Part shown: positions 1-8,834 of the stretch, piece after piece
Position numbering within the stretch: the stretch's first letter is position 1
How the letters are laid out: every line of letters starts with the position of its first letter
NCBI RefSeq assembly: GCF_000307105.1
Contig: NC_018645.1
Coordinates: forward strand, 3,371,501 to 3,435,500
Source: Desulfobacula toluolica Tol2
Lineage (GTDB): Bacteria > Desulfobacterota > Desulfobacteria > Desulfobacterales > Desulfobacteraceae
Length of the DNA: 64,000 nt
Direction of reading: 5' to 3'
Made by a program: the position numbers and the translations under genes
The notes under the pieces: generated by a model
The model's database searches: none
Seen by the model: only the letters and a program-made list of their open reading frames with translations
What the model was told of the DNA's origin: nothing

Positions 1-1706
1 GTGTCAAAAACGATTTTATACAGGTGGTCATCTACAGCAGAGGCTTCAATGTCTGTGTTTTTTATTTCTTCTTCAACATCCTTTTCTTCATCTGTCAAAA
101 ATTCAAATACCTGGCCGTTTCTCCGGATATATGTCTGCTGCTCAAGAAGGTTCAATGCTTCAGTCAGGTTCTTGTTCAAATGCCCCATGTCCTTGTTAAA
201 TTCATCCAGCATCAGAACCGTAAGGTTTCTTTGTGTGGCCCTGAATTCTTTAATGTATTTTACAAGAAACAGTGCCTTGAGAACCTGTACTGCAAATTTA
301 TTGTCCAGATGTCTTTCAGCAAGCTGTATGGATCTTTGGATCTGGGCTTTTAAGGCACTTCTGATTCCTTCAAACATGAGATCAAATGTGGCAAGCCGGC
401 CCACTTCATAGTCTGAAATGTGAACCGCCACCTGCTGAAAAACCCCGAGCATAGACCGTTCTCCAACAGACCTGTGCTTTCCTTCAAAGGCGTTGTGCAT
501 GGACAGATTCTGGATGGCTGTCTGAAATAAGATGAACTGATACGGTATAAAAGGATATGTATGGATAAAGTGGTCCTGATCTTTAAAATTTCTGTATAGC
601 TGGGCACCGTCTGCAAAATCAAACAGGGTTTTTAAATTATTAACCTGATCATCATACACTTTGGACAGTTTATGAATCCCGGTATCATTTTTTTGCAGCA
701 ACCGCTTCCGGATAACTTCAGCCACATCCGCACTGGTCAGTTTCATCCTGTTCTCAAATCTGGCCTGGATTTTTGAAAAGTCGTTGCTCTGCTGCTTGTT
801 CATTTCACCGACAAGTGTATTCATGTCCTCCTGAGCCGTCACAATGATCCAGGCTCGCCCACGGCTTTTGGTTGCAAGGCTTTCTGCTATGGTCTGAAGA
901 TTGGTCATCAGCTTGACATTGTCCGCAACATATTGGCCGACTTCATCCACAAAGAAGTTTAACCGGAAATTGGTTTCCTGCGTTTCAATATAGCTGTTAA
1001 CCTGTTCGGCAAAGTCTTCAATGGACAGACTGTAATCACTTCGATATTTATCAAGTATAGCCGTGACCTCTTGACCGGTTACGCACTGGTATGCTTCGTC
1101 AATATGGGCTGCCACACGTTTGGCCCTCATCCTTCCCCATTCCCAGTCTTTTGAGGACGCTGTTTTAAAGGCATCTTTAAATTTATCCAGCAGGTTGTCC
1201 CGGTCAAGTTCTCTTTCAAACTGGGCAATATAGGCCTGTTTCCCATAATATCCGCAGGATTCGTCAAATACTTTTACAAATACCGCCACCAGCGCATCTA
1301 TTTGAGTCTTGCTGATCACATCCGCCTTTTGATCAATATTGAACAGGATGCTTTTTGAAGGAATGCTGACAGCTTTTTTCAGGTCACCTTTAAGGATCTG
1401 ATTATCGCCGCATTTGGGAAGTATAATGTCCAGTACTTTTGCCCCTTCAACCTCACGGTTTTCCATGAGCAAGGCCAGTATCTTCAGCAGATGGGACTTG
1501 CCGGACCCAAAGAAACCGGATATCCATACGCCATTTGCTCCGTCATAGTTGTTATATGCGTCAAGAAAGGATTCCAGGCGCTTTTCAACTTCATTGGTTA
1601 AAACATATTCTTCAACTTCAAGACGCAGGCTTGCTTGATCATCTGCCTTAATGACACCTTCTATGGATCTGTCTACCGGTTTTTCAAATATGGTTTTTAA
1701 TGCCAT
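1..1706 (-). CDS. brxC: BREX system P-loop protein BrxC (3' end outside window)
   Basis: Reading the minus strand from the ATG at 1706 gives an uninterrupted frame of at least 568 codons that leaves the window at position 1, so the C-terminus is missing. The protein begins MALKTIFEKPVDRSIEGVIK and has a Walker A motif, GFFGSGKS, at about residues 64-71, followed by a large ATPase region. BrxC is the large ATPase of BREX phage-exclusion systems. An AAGGAA ribosome site lies 7 bases before the ATG, and only 16 bases separate it from brxB. The family call rests on the N-terminus, the Walker motif and the brxA-brxB-brxC order. The methyltransferase (pglX), phosphatase (pglZ) and brxL genes expected of a type 1 system would lie beyond the left edge. 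Confidence 0.9.
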   Translation of the reverse strand, partial: MALKTIFEKPVDRSIEGVIKADDQASLRLEVEEYVLTNEVEKRLESFLDAYNNYDGANGVWISGFFGSGKSHLLKILALLMENREVEGAKVLDIILPKCGDNQILKGDLKKAVSIPSKSILFNIDQKADVISKTQIDALVAVFVKVFDESCGYYGKQAYIAQFERELDRDNLLDKFKDAFKTASSKDWEWGRMRAKRVAAHIDEAYQCVTGQEVTAILDKYRSDYSLSIEDFAEQVNSYIETQETNFRLNFFVDEVGQYVADNVKLMTNLQTIAESLATKSRGRAWIIVTAQEDMNTLVGEMNKQQSNDFSKIQARFENRMKLTSADVAEVIRKRLLQKNDTGIHKLSKVYDDQVNNLKTLFDFADGAQLYRNFKDQDHFIHTYPFIPYQFILFQTAIQNLSMHNAFEGKHRSVGERSMLGVFQQVAVHISDYEVGRLATFDLMFEGIRSALKAQIQRSIQLAERHLDNKFAVQVLKALFLVKYIKEFRATQRNLTVLMLDEFNKDMGHLNKNLTEALNLLEQQTYIRRNGQVFEFLTDEEKDVEEEIKNTDIEASAVDDHLYKIVFD

Positions 1707-1722
1707 TTTCAAGTTCCTTAAA

Positions 1723-2334
1723 TCAAATCTCGCAGTGATATATATTGAATGCTCTATAATATTTGTCATCGTGCAGCCTGCCAAACAAATCCAGGGATGC
1801 GCCTGATTCCAGTGAATGGGTATATTCCCCCGGAAAAAACATGACCATGGGGTGGTTCTTGACTGTGCTTTGCAAATTATTCAAAACATTATGAGACCGG
1901 ATATAGGGGTATACTTCACCTGCACCGGACATAAAAACAACATCGTGATCTTGTTCTGTTATGGTTTTTGCGATTGCAGGCACCAACACGGTTTCAATAT
2001 CCAGAATGGACTGTAACTCTTCTTTTAACTCATCTTTGGTCATCTTGGACTCTTCTTCCAGATACCATTCCCAGTCACCATTTTCTTTCAAGATCTCAAC
2101 AGATATGTCATATAAATTGATCTCCAGAACCTGAACGCCGGTTTGTGACAATTTGTTGGTCAACTGTTTTAGCATCCTTTCCATTTCAACAGCTTCGGAA
2201 GGTCGATATGGACAGATAAAAAAAGGAACTTCATTTCCAAGTCCCTGTTTTTTTAAGAATCGATCACTGCTGATCAGTGTCTGAAGATGTTTGAATCTTT
2301 CCGGTATTGGTTGTGTTTGCGTATCAACAGTCAT
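1723..2334 (-). CDS. brxB: BREX protein BrxB (DUF1788 family)
   Basis: This 203-residue protein matches the DUF1788/BrxB family in length and in features such as FICPYRPSEAVEME near the N-terminus and MVMFFPGEYT near the C-terminus. BrxB is a conserved core component of type 1 BREX; its biochemical role is not settled. The ATG overlaps the stop codon of brxA by four bases (ATGA), which indicates translational coupling, and brxC follows 16 bases downstream. No signal peptide or membrane segment is visible, so it should be cytoplasmic. The length is full and no damage was seen. Confidence 0.9.
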   Translation of the reverse strand: MTVDTQTQPIPERFKHLQTLISSDRFLKKQGLGNEVPFFICPYRPSEAVEMERMLKQLTNKLSQTGVQVLEINLYDISVEILKENGDWEWYLEEESKMTKDELKEELQSILDIETVLVPAIAKTITEQDHDVVFMSGAGEVYPYIRSHNVLNNLQSTVKNHPMVMFFPGEYTHSLESGASLDLFGRLHDDKYYRAFNIYHCEI

Positions 2335-2966
2335 TTTATAAACTCCTTGAAATCTGTATCTGAGACCGGCAGTACAAGATATATCCCGGATTTGTCAGTG
2401 AACAAAGCCCTGGCAACTCGTTTGGTTAATATTGCGGGCAGTATTATGTTCCTCTCTGATGTGATCTCCGCTTGCCGGAGTATTCTGAAAAGAACCTGTT
2501 TGAGTTTTTTTTTTGTTGAGTCTTTGAGCTTTCCCAGATTTTTGTGCCATTCAGCTTTGGTGTCAAAAAAAATAGTATAGTCTTCGTCTGTTATAGAATA
2601 GTTCATGAGTAAAAACTTTTCCCGAATTACTTCAACAGCAAAATCACGGATAAAATCATACCGTTTACAAACTGAAATCCAAAGAATCTGGAGTTGCTCC
2701 TGCCTTGAACCGTCGTGAATTATTTTTAATTGTTCCGAAGAAAGATTTTTTAGACGGGAGAGTACTTCACGGCATATCCTTTCAAGAGAATTGCTTGTCC
2801 TTGCCTGGAATAGGTTGGTTTTTAATATTTTTTCCCGGACTTTTGCCCAGTCTTTAATTTTCAAATATAGCTCTGCTGCTGAGACGGATTCTTGATAAAA
2901 CAGTCCTCCAACGGTAAAAGACATTCGATATTTTGGTAATGAACCGTTTTTATTATGTAACCCCAT
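2331..2966 (-). CDS. brxA: BREX protein BrxA (DUF1819 family)
   Basis: This 211-residue protein resembles the DUF1819/BrxA family: an N-terminal MSFTVGGLFYQESV block, QARTSNSLERICREVLSRL, and the central FIRDFAVEVIREKFL segment typical of the family. BrxA is a small DNA-binding-type protein of BREX phage defence. It is the first gene of the visible operon, and its stop overlaps the start of brxB. The start at 2966 was kept; an internal ATG 14 codons later, just before the conserved block, is the alternative. The space between this gene and the divergent carbonic anhydrase gene (about 280 bases) must hold the operon promoter. Confidence 0.88.
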   Translation of the reverse strand: MGLHNKNGSLPKYRMSFTVGGLFYQESVSAAELYLKIKDWAKVREKILKTNLFQARTSNSLERICREVLSRLKNLSSEQLKIIHDGSRQEQLQILWISVCKRYDFIRDFAVEVIREKFLLMNYSITDEDYTIFFDTKAEWHKNLGKLKDSTKKKLKQVLFRILRQAEITSERNIILPAILTKRVARALFTDKSGIYLVLPVSDTDFKEFIK

Positions 2967-3246
2967 TGATAAAAAATTTCATTCCCCTTTCTAACATGCA
3001 ACCCAGAATCAATTGATACATCCTTTGATTCAACAACTTGAAATCCGTAGGTGATCCTTTCTGAAAAAGTCAAAATTGTCAATATCTATTCCCTTATAGT
3101 TTGATTAAGGGCGTCCCTCTTTTCCACAGAAATAAAAATGTTTATATTGTTGACCTTTTTATGTAAAGTGGAATAAAGGATAGGAAAGCGGAAACGATCA
3201 TCAATTGAACCTTAACGCAAAGCACATATGGAAAGGAGTGATCATT

Positions 3247-3846
3247 ATGGTAGATTTCTGCAGTAACATCCGACCTAATACAGTCGGAGACAGGCCCCAA
3301 ATTCATCCTTCTGCCTATATTGACCCTGCGGCTGTAATTGTCGGGAATGTCCACATAGCACAGAATGTTTTTGTAGGTCCAACGGCTGTCATCCGGGCAG
3401 ACGAACCAGGACCGGACGGTAAGGTCTGGCCCGTCACAATAAACGCTGAAACAAATATCCATGACGGGGTGAATATTCATGCTTCAGGAGGAAGCTCGGT
3501 TGAAATAGGGTCCCGGGTTACTTTGGCCCACGGTGTAATCATCCACGGACCGTGTACCATCGAAGATGAATGTTTTCTCGCACTTCGGGTCACGGTTTAC
3601 AATGCCGTTTTAAAAAAAGAAACATGGGTTGGCCTTGGCACAATGATTATGCATGTGACGATTCCTTCCTACACCATGATACCTGCCGGAACGATAATTC
3701 GCTCCAAATCAGATGCTATCTATTTCCGGACTGTGAATAAAAAAGAATCCAGATATCACCAGGCCTCTTTAAATGCAACTAATAATTTACGGGAGGGGTA
3801 TCTGGCACTTGCCAGGGGAGAAAATTTGAAGGATTTAAAAGAATAA
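3247..3846 (+). CDS. Gamma-class carbonic anhydrase (Cam/CamH-like)
   Basis: This 199-residue left-handed beta-helix protein is related to the archaeal gamma carbonic anhydrase Cam. The three expected zinc histidines can be placed: His78 in NIHDGVNIHA, and His95 and His100 in LAHGVIIHG, with the five-residue spacing found in Cam. The RADE motif carrying an active-site acid of Cam is kept, but the following acidic loop differs, as in the CamH subgroup. The reaction would be hydration of CO2 to bicarbonate. The ATG at 3247 was chosen because AAGGAGTG lies just upstream; an in-frame TTG at 3205 has no such site. It stands alone, divergent from the BREX operon. Catalytic activity is inferred, since many relatives of this fold are inactive or have other substrates. 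Confidence 0.8.
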   Translation: MVDFCSNIRPNTVGDRPQIHPSAYIDPAAVIVGNVHIAQNVFVGPTAVIRADEPGPDGKVWPVTINAETNIHDGVNIHASGGSSVEIGSRVTLAHGVIIHGPCTIEDECFLALRVTVYNAVLKKETWVGLGTMIMHVTIPSYTMIPAGTIIRSKSDAIYFRTVNKKESRYHQASLNATNNLREGYLALARGENLKDLKE

Positions 3847-3848
3847 TT

Positions 3849-4020
3849 GAAAGAGCATAACCAGGATAGATGTGGCAGCGTCAAAATCCTTTTCTGCTAC
3901 ATCATTAATTAAGCACCGTACAAGGGTGATTCTGTTCTCCAGAGAAGCGGCTGCCACTTTTTTTCTGGCTATTGAAAGCATCGGCTCTGCCGGATCAAAA
4001 CCGGTAAAAGACCAGTCTCA
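3849..4020 (-). pseudogene. Remnant of a class I SAM-dependent methyltransferase
   Basis: On the minus strand one frame, without start or stop, reads WSFTGFDPAEPMLSIARKKV and continues ASLENRITLV to FDAATSILVM. This is the motif I to motif III core of a SAM-dependent methyltransferase (GxDPSEPML, DRITLVxG and FDAATSxLVMHF in intact relatives). Both ends of the gene are missing: the fragment begins abruptly near 4020 and stops against the carbonic anhydrase gene. It is a decayed fragment, not a working gene. Confidence 0.6.
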
Positions 4021-4023
4021 ATG

Positions 4024-4164
4024 CTTACTCAGTTAAGCGGGGACAACCGACTGCCGGAACGGTTCAGAACAAGAGCCCTGGTATCCCTGGGAAGCCGAAT
4101 ACGGTTCCGGTTAAAACTGGAACCGTATACCAGAGAAGAGCTTCTGGATTACATGGATTACTGG
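4024..4164 (+). pseudogene. Remnant of an ExeA/TnsC-type AAA ATPase
   Basis: One plus-strand frame reads LTQLSGDNRLPERFRTRALV and then IRFRLKLEPYTREELLDYMD. This resembles the C-terminal part of ExeA-like AAA ATPases, where a run of basic residues precedes LxPLxxEExxxYIxxxL. Such ATPases often accompany transposases, so this may be scar tissue from a lost mobile element. There is no start codon, Walker motif or conserved tail, and the frame degenerates after about 4164. The following bases up to 4401 show no gene I can support. Confidence 0.4.
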
Positions 4165-4401
4165 GTGTGTCCCACCTTTTACATAATATGATCGTCTCAT
4201 TCAAAAAAGAAGGTTCAAAATCAGCCTGAAATCGAATTTTATGAAAATTTGATCGCTTTTTTACTCTTGGAGTGATGTATAGCAACCCTTTTTCCGGATC
4301 GCTCTCAATCAAAAATCATCTGTTTTATCAGCAATACCCATCCTTTGGCAGCAGGCCTTATAAATGTGATTAAAAAAATTTAATAAAAAATTGTATATTT
4401 T

Positions 4402-5613
4402 CTAGAATTTATCGAAAAAAATCATGTCGTCTTCCACGCCGAGATCGTAAAGCATATTGATAATGGCATTGATCATGGGGGGCGGACCGCAAAGGTAATA
4501 TTCTATTTGCGTGGGATCTTCGTGTTTGCACAGATAGGCCTCGCACAGATGGGTGTGAATGAACCCTGTCATGCCGGTCCATCGGTCTTCTTCATCCGGG
4601 TTTGAAAGGGCGACATGATAGGTGAAATTATCGTGCTGCCGCTCAAGATCCTTGAAAACATCATCATAAAACATCTCTTTTAAAGATCTGGCTCCATACC
4701 AAAAAGATATCTTTCGTTTGGTATGAATTCCGTCCAGCTGATGAAGAATATGGCTTCTTAAAGGAGCCATACCTGCACCGCCGCCGACAAAACACATTTC
4801 ATTGTCCGTCTCCTTTGCCATAAAATCGCCGTATGGACCGCTGACAGTTAACTTGTCACCGGGTTTCAGACCAAAAACATATGAAGAGCCAAACCCGGGC
4901 GGGATGCCTTCCGTACCCGGCGGTGGTGTTGCAATTCTGACATTCATCATCATGGTTTCATTATCATGGGGAGGATTGGCCAGAGAGTAAGCCCTGAATC
5001 CCTGTTTAATACCCTTTGCAGTTAGTTCCAGGAAATTATATTTTTTCCATTCACTCACATATTTGCTTTCAATATGAAAATCCTTGAAAGTCAAGTCATA
5101 CTCGGGCACGTCAATCTGAACATAGGCACCAGCCTTGAAATCAATGGGGATTTCGGGTTTAATGACCAGCTCTTTGATAAAGGTAGCTACATTATGATTT
5201 GAAATGACCGTGGCATCCACTTTTTTAATACCGAATATGGACTCGGGTACTTTAATTTTAAGATTATTCTTTATTTTCAACTGGCAGGACAAGCGCTTTC
5301 CGGCAAGCTTGTCTTTCCTTGTCAGGTGGGCCAACTCCGTGGGAAGAATACTGCCCCCGCCGTCAGTGACCTCACACTTGCACATACCACAGGAGCCTGA
5401 GCCGCCACAGGCTGACGGCAAAAAAATCTCTTTTTGGGACAAAGCAGATAAAAGTGACGGGTTACCTGAAATCTTGATTGGCTCATCTGTATTGTCATTA
5501 ATTGTGATTTCAAACTCACCCTTGCTGGTCACTTTTGATTCAACAAATAGCAGCACAGAGACAAGAATAAAAATAACACCTGAAAAAACCAATATGCTTA
5601 AAAAATACAACAC
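4402..5613 (-). CDS. nqrF: Na+-translocating NADH:quinone reductase subunit F
   Basis: NqrF is the NADH-oxidising entry point of the Na+-pumping Nqr complex. The 403-residue protein has one N-terminal membrane helix (about residues 3-24), a plant-type [2Fe-2S] ferredoxin domain with Cys69, Cys75, Cys78 and Cys110, and a ferredoxin-reductase FAD/NADH module with RAYSLANPP and the C-terminal YYLCGPPPMI. The start is a GTG at 5613 with AAGGAGG seven bases upstream. It is the last gene of the nqrABCDEF operon. Length and all cofactor cysteines are normal. Confidence 0.96.
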   Translation of the reverse strand: MLYFLSILVFSGVIFILVSVLLFVESKVTSKGEFEITINDNTDEPIKISGNPSLLSALSQKEIFLPSACGGSGSCGMCKCEVTDGGGSILPTELAHLTRKDKLAGKRLSCQLKIKNNLKIKVPESIFGIKKVDATVISNHNVATFIKELVIKPEIPIDFKAGAYVQIDVPEYDLTFKDFHIESKYVSEWKKYNFLELTAKGIKQGFRAYSLANPPHDNETMMMNVRIATPPPGTEGIPPGFGSSYVFGLKPGDKLTVSGPYGDFMAKETDNEMCFVGGGAGMAPLRSHILHQLDGIHTKRKISFWYGARSLKEMFYDDVFKDLERQHDNFTYHVALSNPDEEDRWTGMTGFIHTHLCEAYLCKHEDPTQIEYYLCGPPPMINAIINMLYDLGVEDDMIFFDKF

Positions 5614-5641
5614 TTTTCGCCCTCCTTTTTCGCCCTGTCTG

Positions 5642-6250
5642 CTAAAGGGTGATCCCTGAAAACATCATAAAAGTCATGGCCATGAGTCCAGCAATAATCA
5701 TGGTGATGCCGAATCCGTCAAGCCCTTTGGGAACATCTGAGTATTTGACCTTGTTTCTGATAGCGGCCATTGAGACAATGGCCAGCATCCAGCCGGTTCC
5801 CGAACCTGCCCCGAATACAATTGATTCTACAAATGTATAATTTCTTTCCACCATGAACAACGAGGTTCCAAGGATGGCACAATTCACTGCGATCAAAGGC
5901 AAAAACACTCCCAGGGTGACGTAAAGCAGTGGAGAATACTTGTCGATTATCATCTCAACAGCCTGAACAAATGCGGCAATAACGGCAATAAAGGTGATAA
6001 ATTTTAAAAAACTCAAGTCAAGATCGGGAAAACCTGCCCATGCCAATGCGCCAGGGGCCAGAAGCCCGTGATAAACAATCCAGTTAATGGGGCTTGTCAG
6101 CGTCAAAACAAAAATAACTGCAAATCCAAGGCCTGTTGCGGTATCAACATTCTTTGAAACCGCGATAAAAGAACACATCCCCAGAAAATAAGCCAGAAGA
6201 ATATTACCGATAAATACGGAATTGATAAACAGACTGAATAGATCACCCAT
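5642..6250 (-). CDS. nqrE: Na+-translocating NADH:quinone reductase subunit E
   Basis: This 202-residue, highly hydrophobic protein is the Nqr/Rnf-type membrane subunit E with about six membrane helices. The two cysteines that with NqrD hold an intramembrane [2Fe-2S] cluster are present, in [10 protein letters not shown] and AVNCAILG. It lies between nqrD (9 bases upstream) and nqrF (28 bases downstream). The [17 protein letters not shown] stretch near the C-terminus is typical of NqrE. No oddities. Confidence 0.96.
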   Translation of the reverse strand: MGDLFSLFINSVFIGNILLAYFLGMCSFIAVSKNVDTATGLGFAVIFVLTLTSPINWIVYHGLLAPGALAWAGFPDLDLSFLKFITFIAVIAAFVQAVEMIIDKYSPLLYVTLGVFLPLIAVNCAILGTSLFMVERNYTFVESIVFGAGSGTGWMLAIVSMAAIRNKVKYSDVPKGLDGFGITMIIAGLMAMTFMMFSGITL

Positions 6251-6259
6251 AGCTGATTC

Positions 6260-6892
6260 CTACCTTTCTTCCTTTGATATTCCGGGCAGACTGTTTTTCA
6301 GCCAGACCAGCAAACCGATAATAAAAAAAGCACCAGGTGCCAGCACCATCAAACCCATGTTCTGATATCCGGCATCAAATATGAATTGCGGAATAACATT
6401 GAATCCGAAAAATTTACCCGACCCTAAAAGCTCTCTTAAAAACGCTACACAGACAAGAACCAGGCTGTAGCCCAGTCCGTTTCCAAGCCCGTCAACAAAA
6501 GAATCAAGCGGTTTATTGGCAAGGGCAAAAGACTCTGCTCTTCCAAGAACAATACAATTGGTAATGATAAGCCCTACAAAAATCGACAATTGTTTGGAAA
6601 TATCATAGAAAAAAGCCTTCAAAATCTGGTCGGTGACAATAACAAGGGACGCAATAATGGCAAGCTCTGCAATGATCCTGATATTGGACGGAATTTTTTT
6701 TCTTAAAAGAGAAATCAGCAGGCTCGAAAAGGCCGTGACCAGTGTCAAGGCAATTCCCATGACAATAGAAGTCGACATTTTGACGGTAACGGCAAGGGCG
6801 GAACAAATACCTAATATCTGGTAGGCAACTGGATTCTCCTTCCATATGCCTTTTGCCAGGATTTCCTTATAGCTTGTTTTTTCTTCCGACAT
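6260..6892 (-). CDS. nqrD: Na+-translocating NADH:quinone reductase subunit D
   Basis: A 210-residue integral membrane subunit, homologous to NqrE with inverted topology. Cysteines in [12 protein letters not shown] and [13 protein letters not shown] are the expected partners of the NqrE cysteines for the intramembrane iron-sulfur centre. NqrD and NqrE together form part of the Na+ path. It follows nqrC by 18 bases and precedes nqrE by 9 bases, consistent with one transcript. Length and composition are normal. Confidence 0.96.
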   Translation of the reverse strand: MSEEKTSYKEILAKGIWKENPVAYQILGICSALAVTVKMSTSIVMGIALTLVTAFSSLLISLLRKKIPSNIRIIAELAIIASLVIVTDQILKAFFYDISKQLSIFVGLIITNCIVLGRAESFALANKPLDSFVDGLGNGLGYSLVLVCVAFLRELLGSGKFFGFNVIPQFIFDAGYQNMGLMVLAPGAFFIIGLLVWLKNSLPGISKEER

Positions 6893-6910
6893 TGATACTA
6901 TCCTTTTGAG

Positions 6911-7678
6911 TTATTTTAGATCCTTTGGGTTCATATCCTTTGGGTTTGTATTTTCCGATTGCGCGTCTTTTTTGGTTTTAAGCTGTCTTTGCCTGAAGGT
7001 AATGGATACGGGATCATAAGAAACCAGGGTCTTTTTTATGCCTTCCGACAAATATTTACCGGTCAGCGTCGCCCCTGAAATCCCGTCCACATAATGCTCC
7101 TGCAGATCCCTTGGAAGATCTTGCGCCTTTCCCTTGGCAATGCCCACGGAAACAAATTGATTCTGCGCGTTTAATATTTTTTTGCCTTTAAAATTTTTCC
7201 TGAACCATGCGCTTTCTATCTCGCCGCCAAGACCTGGAGTTTCCGAATGGCTGAAAACCGAAAATCCTGACACGGTTCGACCATCGGGTTCAAAGGCAAG
7301 ATATCCTTGTATTTTTCCCCATAACCCCCGGGAGTTGATGGGAAGGATATAGCCCTTTATGACCTCGTTATCCACATAAAGATACAGGCTCAAGGAATTT
7401 GAAACATAGGTTTCAATAATCTGTCCTTGCTTGTCCACCATAACCTCTTTGATGTGGGCATCATACAGACTGTTGATCTTTTCTTTAGAGATTTTTTTTG
7501 TGCCGATCAAATCAACGGATTTAAGGATATTGGTTTTTCGATCCAGTTCCATGTTGACCATTTGAAATCCTTTTAACCCGACTGCGGCAGCCGTGATCAT
7601 CAGACTGCAGATGACAGAAAGCAGCAGGGCAAACAAAATAACATTCTTTTTGCTGTTTTTATCTGTTTTCTCAGACAT
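6911..7678 (-). CDS. nqrC: Na+-translocating NADH:quinone reductase subunit C
   Basis: NqrC is a membrane-anchored periplasmic subunit carrying covalent FMN. It has one N-terminal membrane helix and the flavinylation motif SGAT in YVDGISGATLTGKYL, whose threonine takes FMN by a phosphodiester bond. The ATG at 7678 is preferred because AAAGGA lies just before it; a longer frame opens at 7699. With this start the gene overlaps the end of nqrB by 8 bases, suggesting translational coupling. The C-terminus is extended by a hydrophilic, lysine- and asparagine-rich tail. Confidence 0.95.
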   Translation of the reverse strand: MSEKTDKNSKKNVILFALLLSVICSLMITAAAVGLKGFQMVNMELDRKTNILKSVDLIGTKKISKEKINSLYDAHIKEVMVDKQGQIIETYVSNSLSLYLYVDNEVIKGYILPINSRGLWGKIQGYLAFEPDGRTVSGFSVFSHSETPGLGGEIESAWFRKNFKGKKILNAQNQFVSVGIAKGKAQDLPRDLQEHYVDGISGATLTGKYLSEGIKKTLVSYDPVSITFRQRQLKTKKDAQSENTNPKDMNPKDLK

Positions 7679-8831
7679 TTGGTATCCTTTTTGATGCAAT
7701 ATATTTAATCACGATATGATCCAGCAAAGGAGCAAACACATTCATAAAAATAATGGCAAGCATTATGCCTTCGACAAATGCCGGATTGGCAACCCTTATG
7801 GTAACGGTCAAAAAACCGATAAGAAATCCGAATATCCATCTTCCAGGATTCGTGCCGGGCGCACTGACAGGGTCTGTGGCCATAAACGAGATACCGAAAA
7901 GAAATCCGCCTGCACAAAGATGGTACAGCGGACCGGCATCAGCCCAGGAATTAATGCCTCCTGGAATCAAATAAAAAATAACGGCTGTCACAATTAATCC
8001 GGCAATACCGCCTATAATAATTCTAAAGTTGGCAATCCTGGTGATGATAAGAAACAGGGCACCGACAAGACAGCATGCAGCTGACGTTCCGCCGATACTT
8101 CCCGGTATCAGGCCCCAGAAAAGACTGGATAATGTGTATCCTGAACCAGCCAGAGCAGTTGTTATTTTTTCACCTTCCGGGGCTAAAATTGCCAGGGGGG
8201 TCGCCCTGCTGATACCATCTACAGAATTTGCAGCCGCCACCCAGACATCACCGGAAATGGAGATTGGGTATGAAAAATACAAAAAAGCTCTCCCGGTCAG
8301 GGCTGGATTTAATATGTTCCTGCCTGTACCGCCAAAAACCTCTTTGCCGATCACAACACCGAATGAAATCCCTAATGCCACCTGCCATAAAGGAATGGTG
8401 GCCGGCAGGGTCAGTGGAAACAAAAGCCCTGTGACAAGAAGCCCTTCACTGATCGAATGCTTGCGGATGGAAGCAAACAGGGTCTCCCAGAAAAATCCCA
8501 CAGCATAACTGACAAGGATAATGGGAACTACATATCGGGCTCCTAAAAGAAACGCATGGAGAATTGTGTAGGATTCTCCGTTGGCAATACCGATCTGATA
8601 CCCTGTATTGTACATACCAAACAAGGTGACCGGAAGCAGGGACAAAATAACAAAACTCATATACCGTTTCAGGTCAAGGCTGTCCCTGACAAACGGCGTA
8701 TGCTTGTTTTTGGATGACGGTAAAAAAAAGAAGGTTTTTGTGGCATCAAAAAGCGGTTCCAGCCGGTTGAATTTTCCCGAACCTGTAAAATGCTTTGCGC
8801 TGGAATCTATCAGTTTTCTTAACGGATTCAT
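7671..8831 (-). CDS. nqrB: Na+-translocating NADH:quinone reductase subunit B
   Basis: A 386-residue polytopic membrane subunit that carries covalent FMN and riboflavin and forms part of the Na+ channel and quinone site. The flavinylation motif is seen as DGISRATPL (SRAT in place of SGAT, threonine kept). The conserved NILNPALTGRAFLYFSYP and MATDPVSAPGTN blocks are present. It starts 3 bases after nqrA and overlaps nqrC. Related to RnfD; the Nqr assignment follows from length and the full A-F gene order. Confidence 0.96.
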   Translation of the reverse strand: MNPLRKLIDSSAKHFTGSGKFNRLEPLFDATKTFFFLPSSKNKHTPFVRDSLDLKRYMSFVILSLLPVTLFGMYNTGYQIGIANGESYTILHAFLLGARYVVPIILVSYAVGFFWETLFASIRKHSISEGLLVTGLLFPLTLPATIPLWQVALGISFGVVIGKEVFGGTGRNILNPALTGRAFLYFSYPISISGDVWVAAANSVDGISRATPLAILAPEGEKITTALAGSGYTLSSLFWGLIPGSIGGTSAACCLVGALFLIITRIANFRIIIGGIAGLIVTAVIFYLIPGGINSWADAGPLYHLCAGGFLFGISFMATDPVSAPGTNPGRWIFGFLIGFLTVTIRVANPAFVEGIMLAIIFMNVFAPLLDHIVIKYIASKRIPNV

Positions 8832-8834
8832 AAC

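Noticed and set aside
1-1706. Impression that the left edge holds no long gene
   Set aside because: The minus-strand brxC frame is open throughout and simply lacks its stop because the window ends; no frameshift was found.
2861-3082. Minus-strand frame of 73 codons overlapping the start of brxA
   Set aside because: Out of frame with brxA, no recognised family, and its end lies inside conserved brxA coding sequence.
4064-4312. Minus-strand frame of 82 codons in the scar region
   Set aside because: No recognised family; it overlaps the ATPase remnant on the other strand, whose frame makes protein sense.
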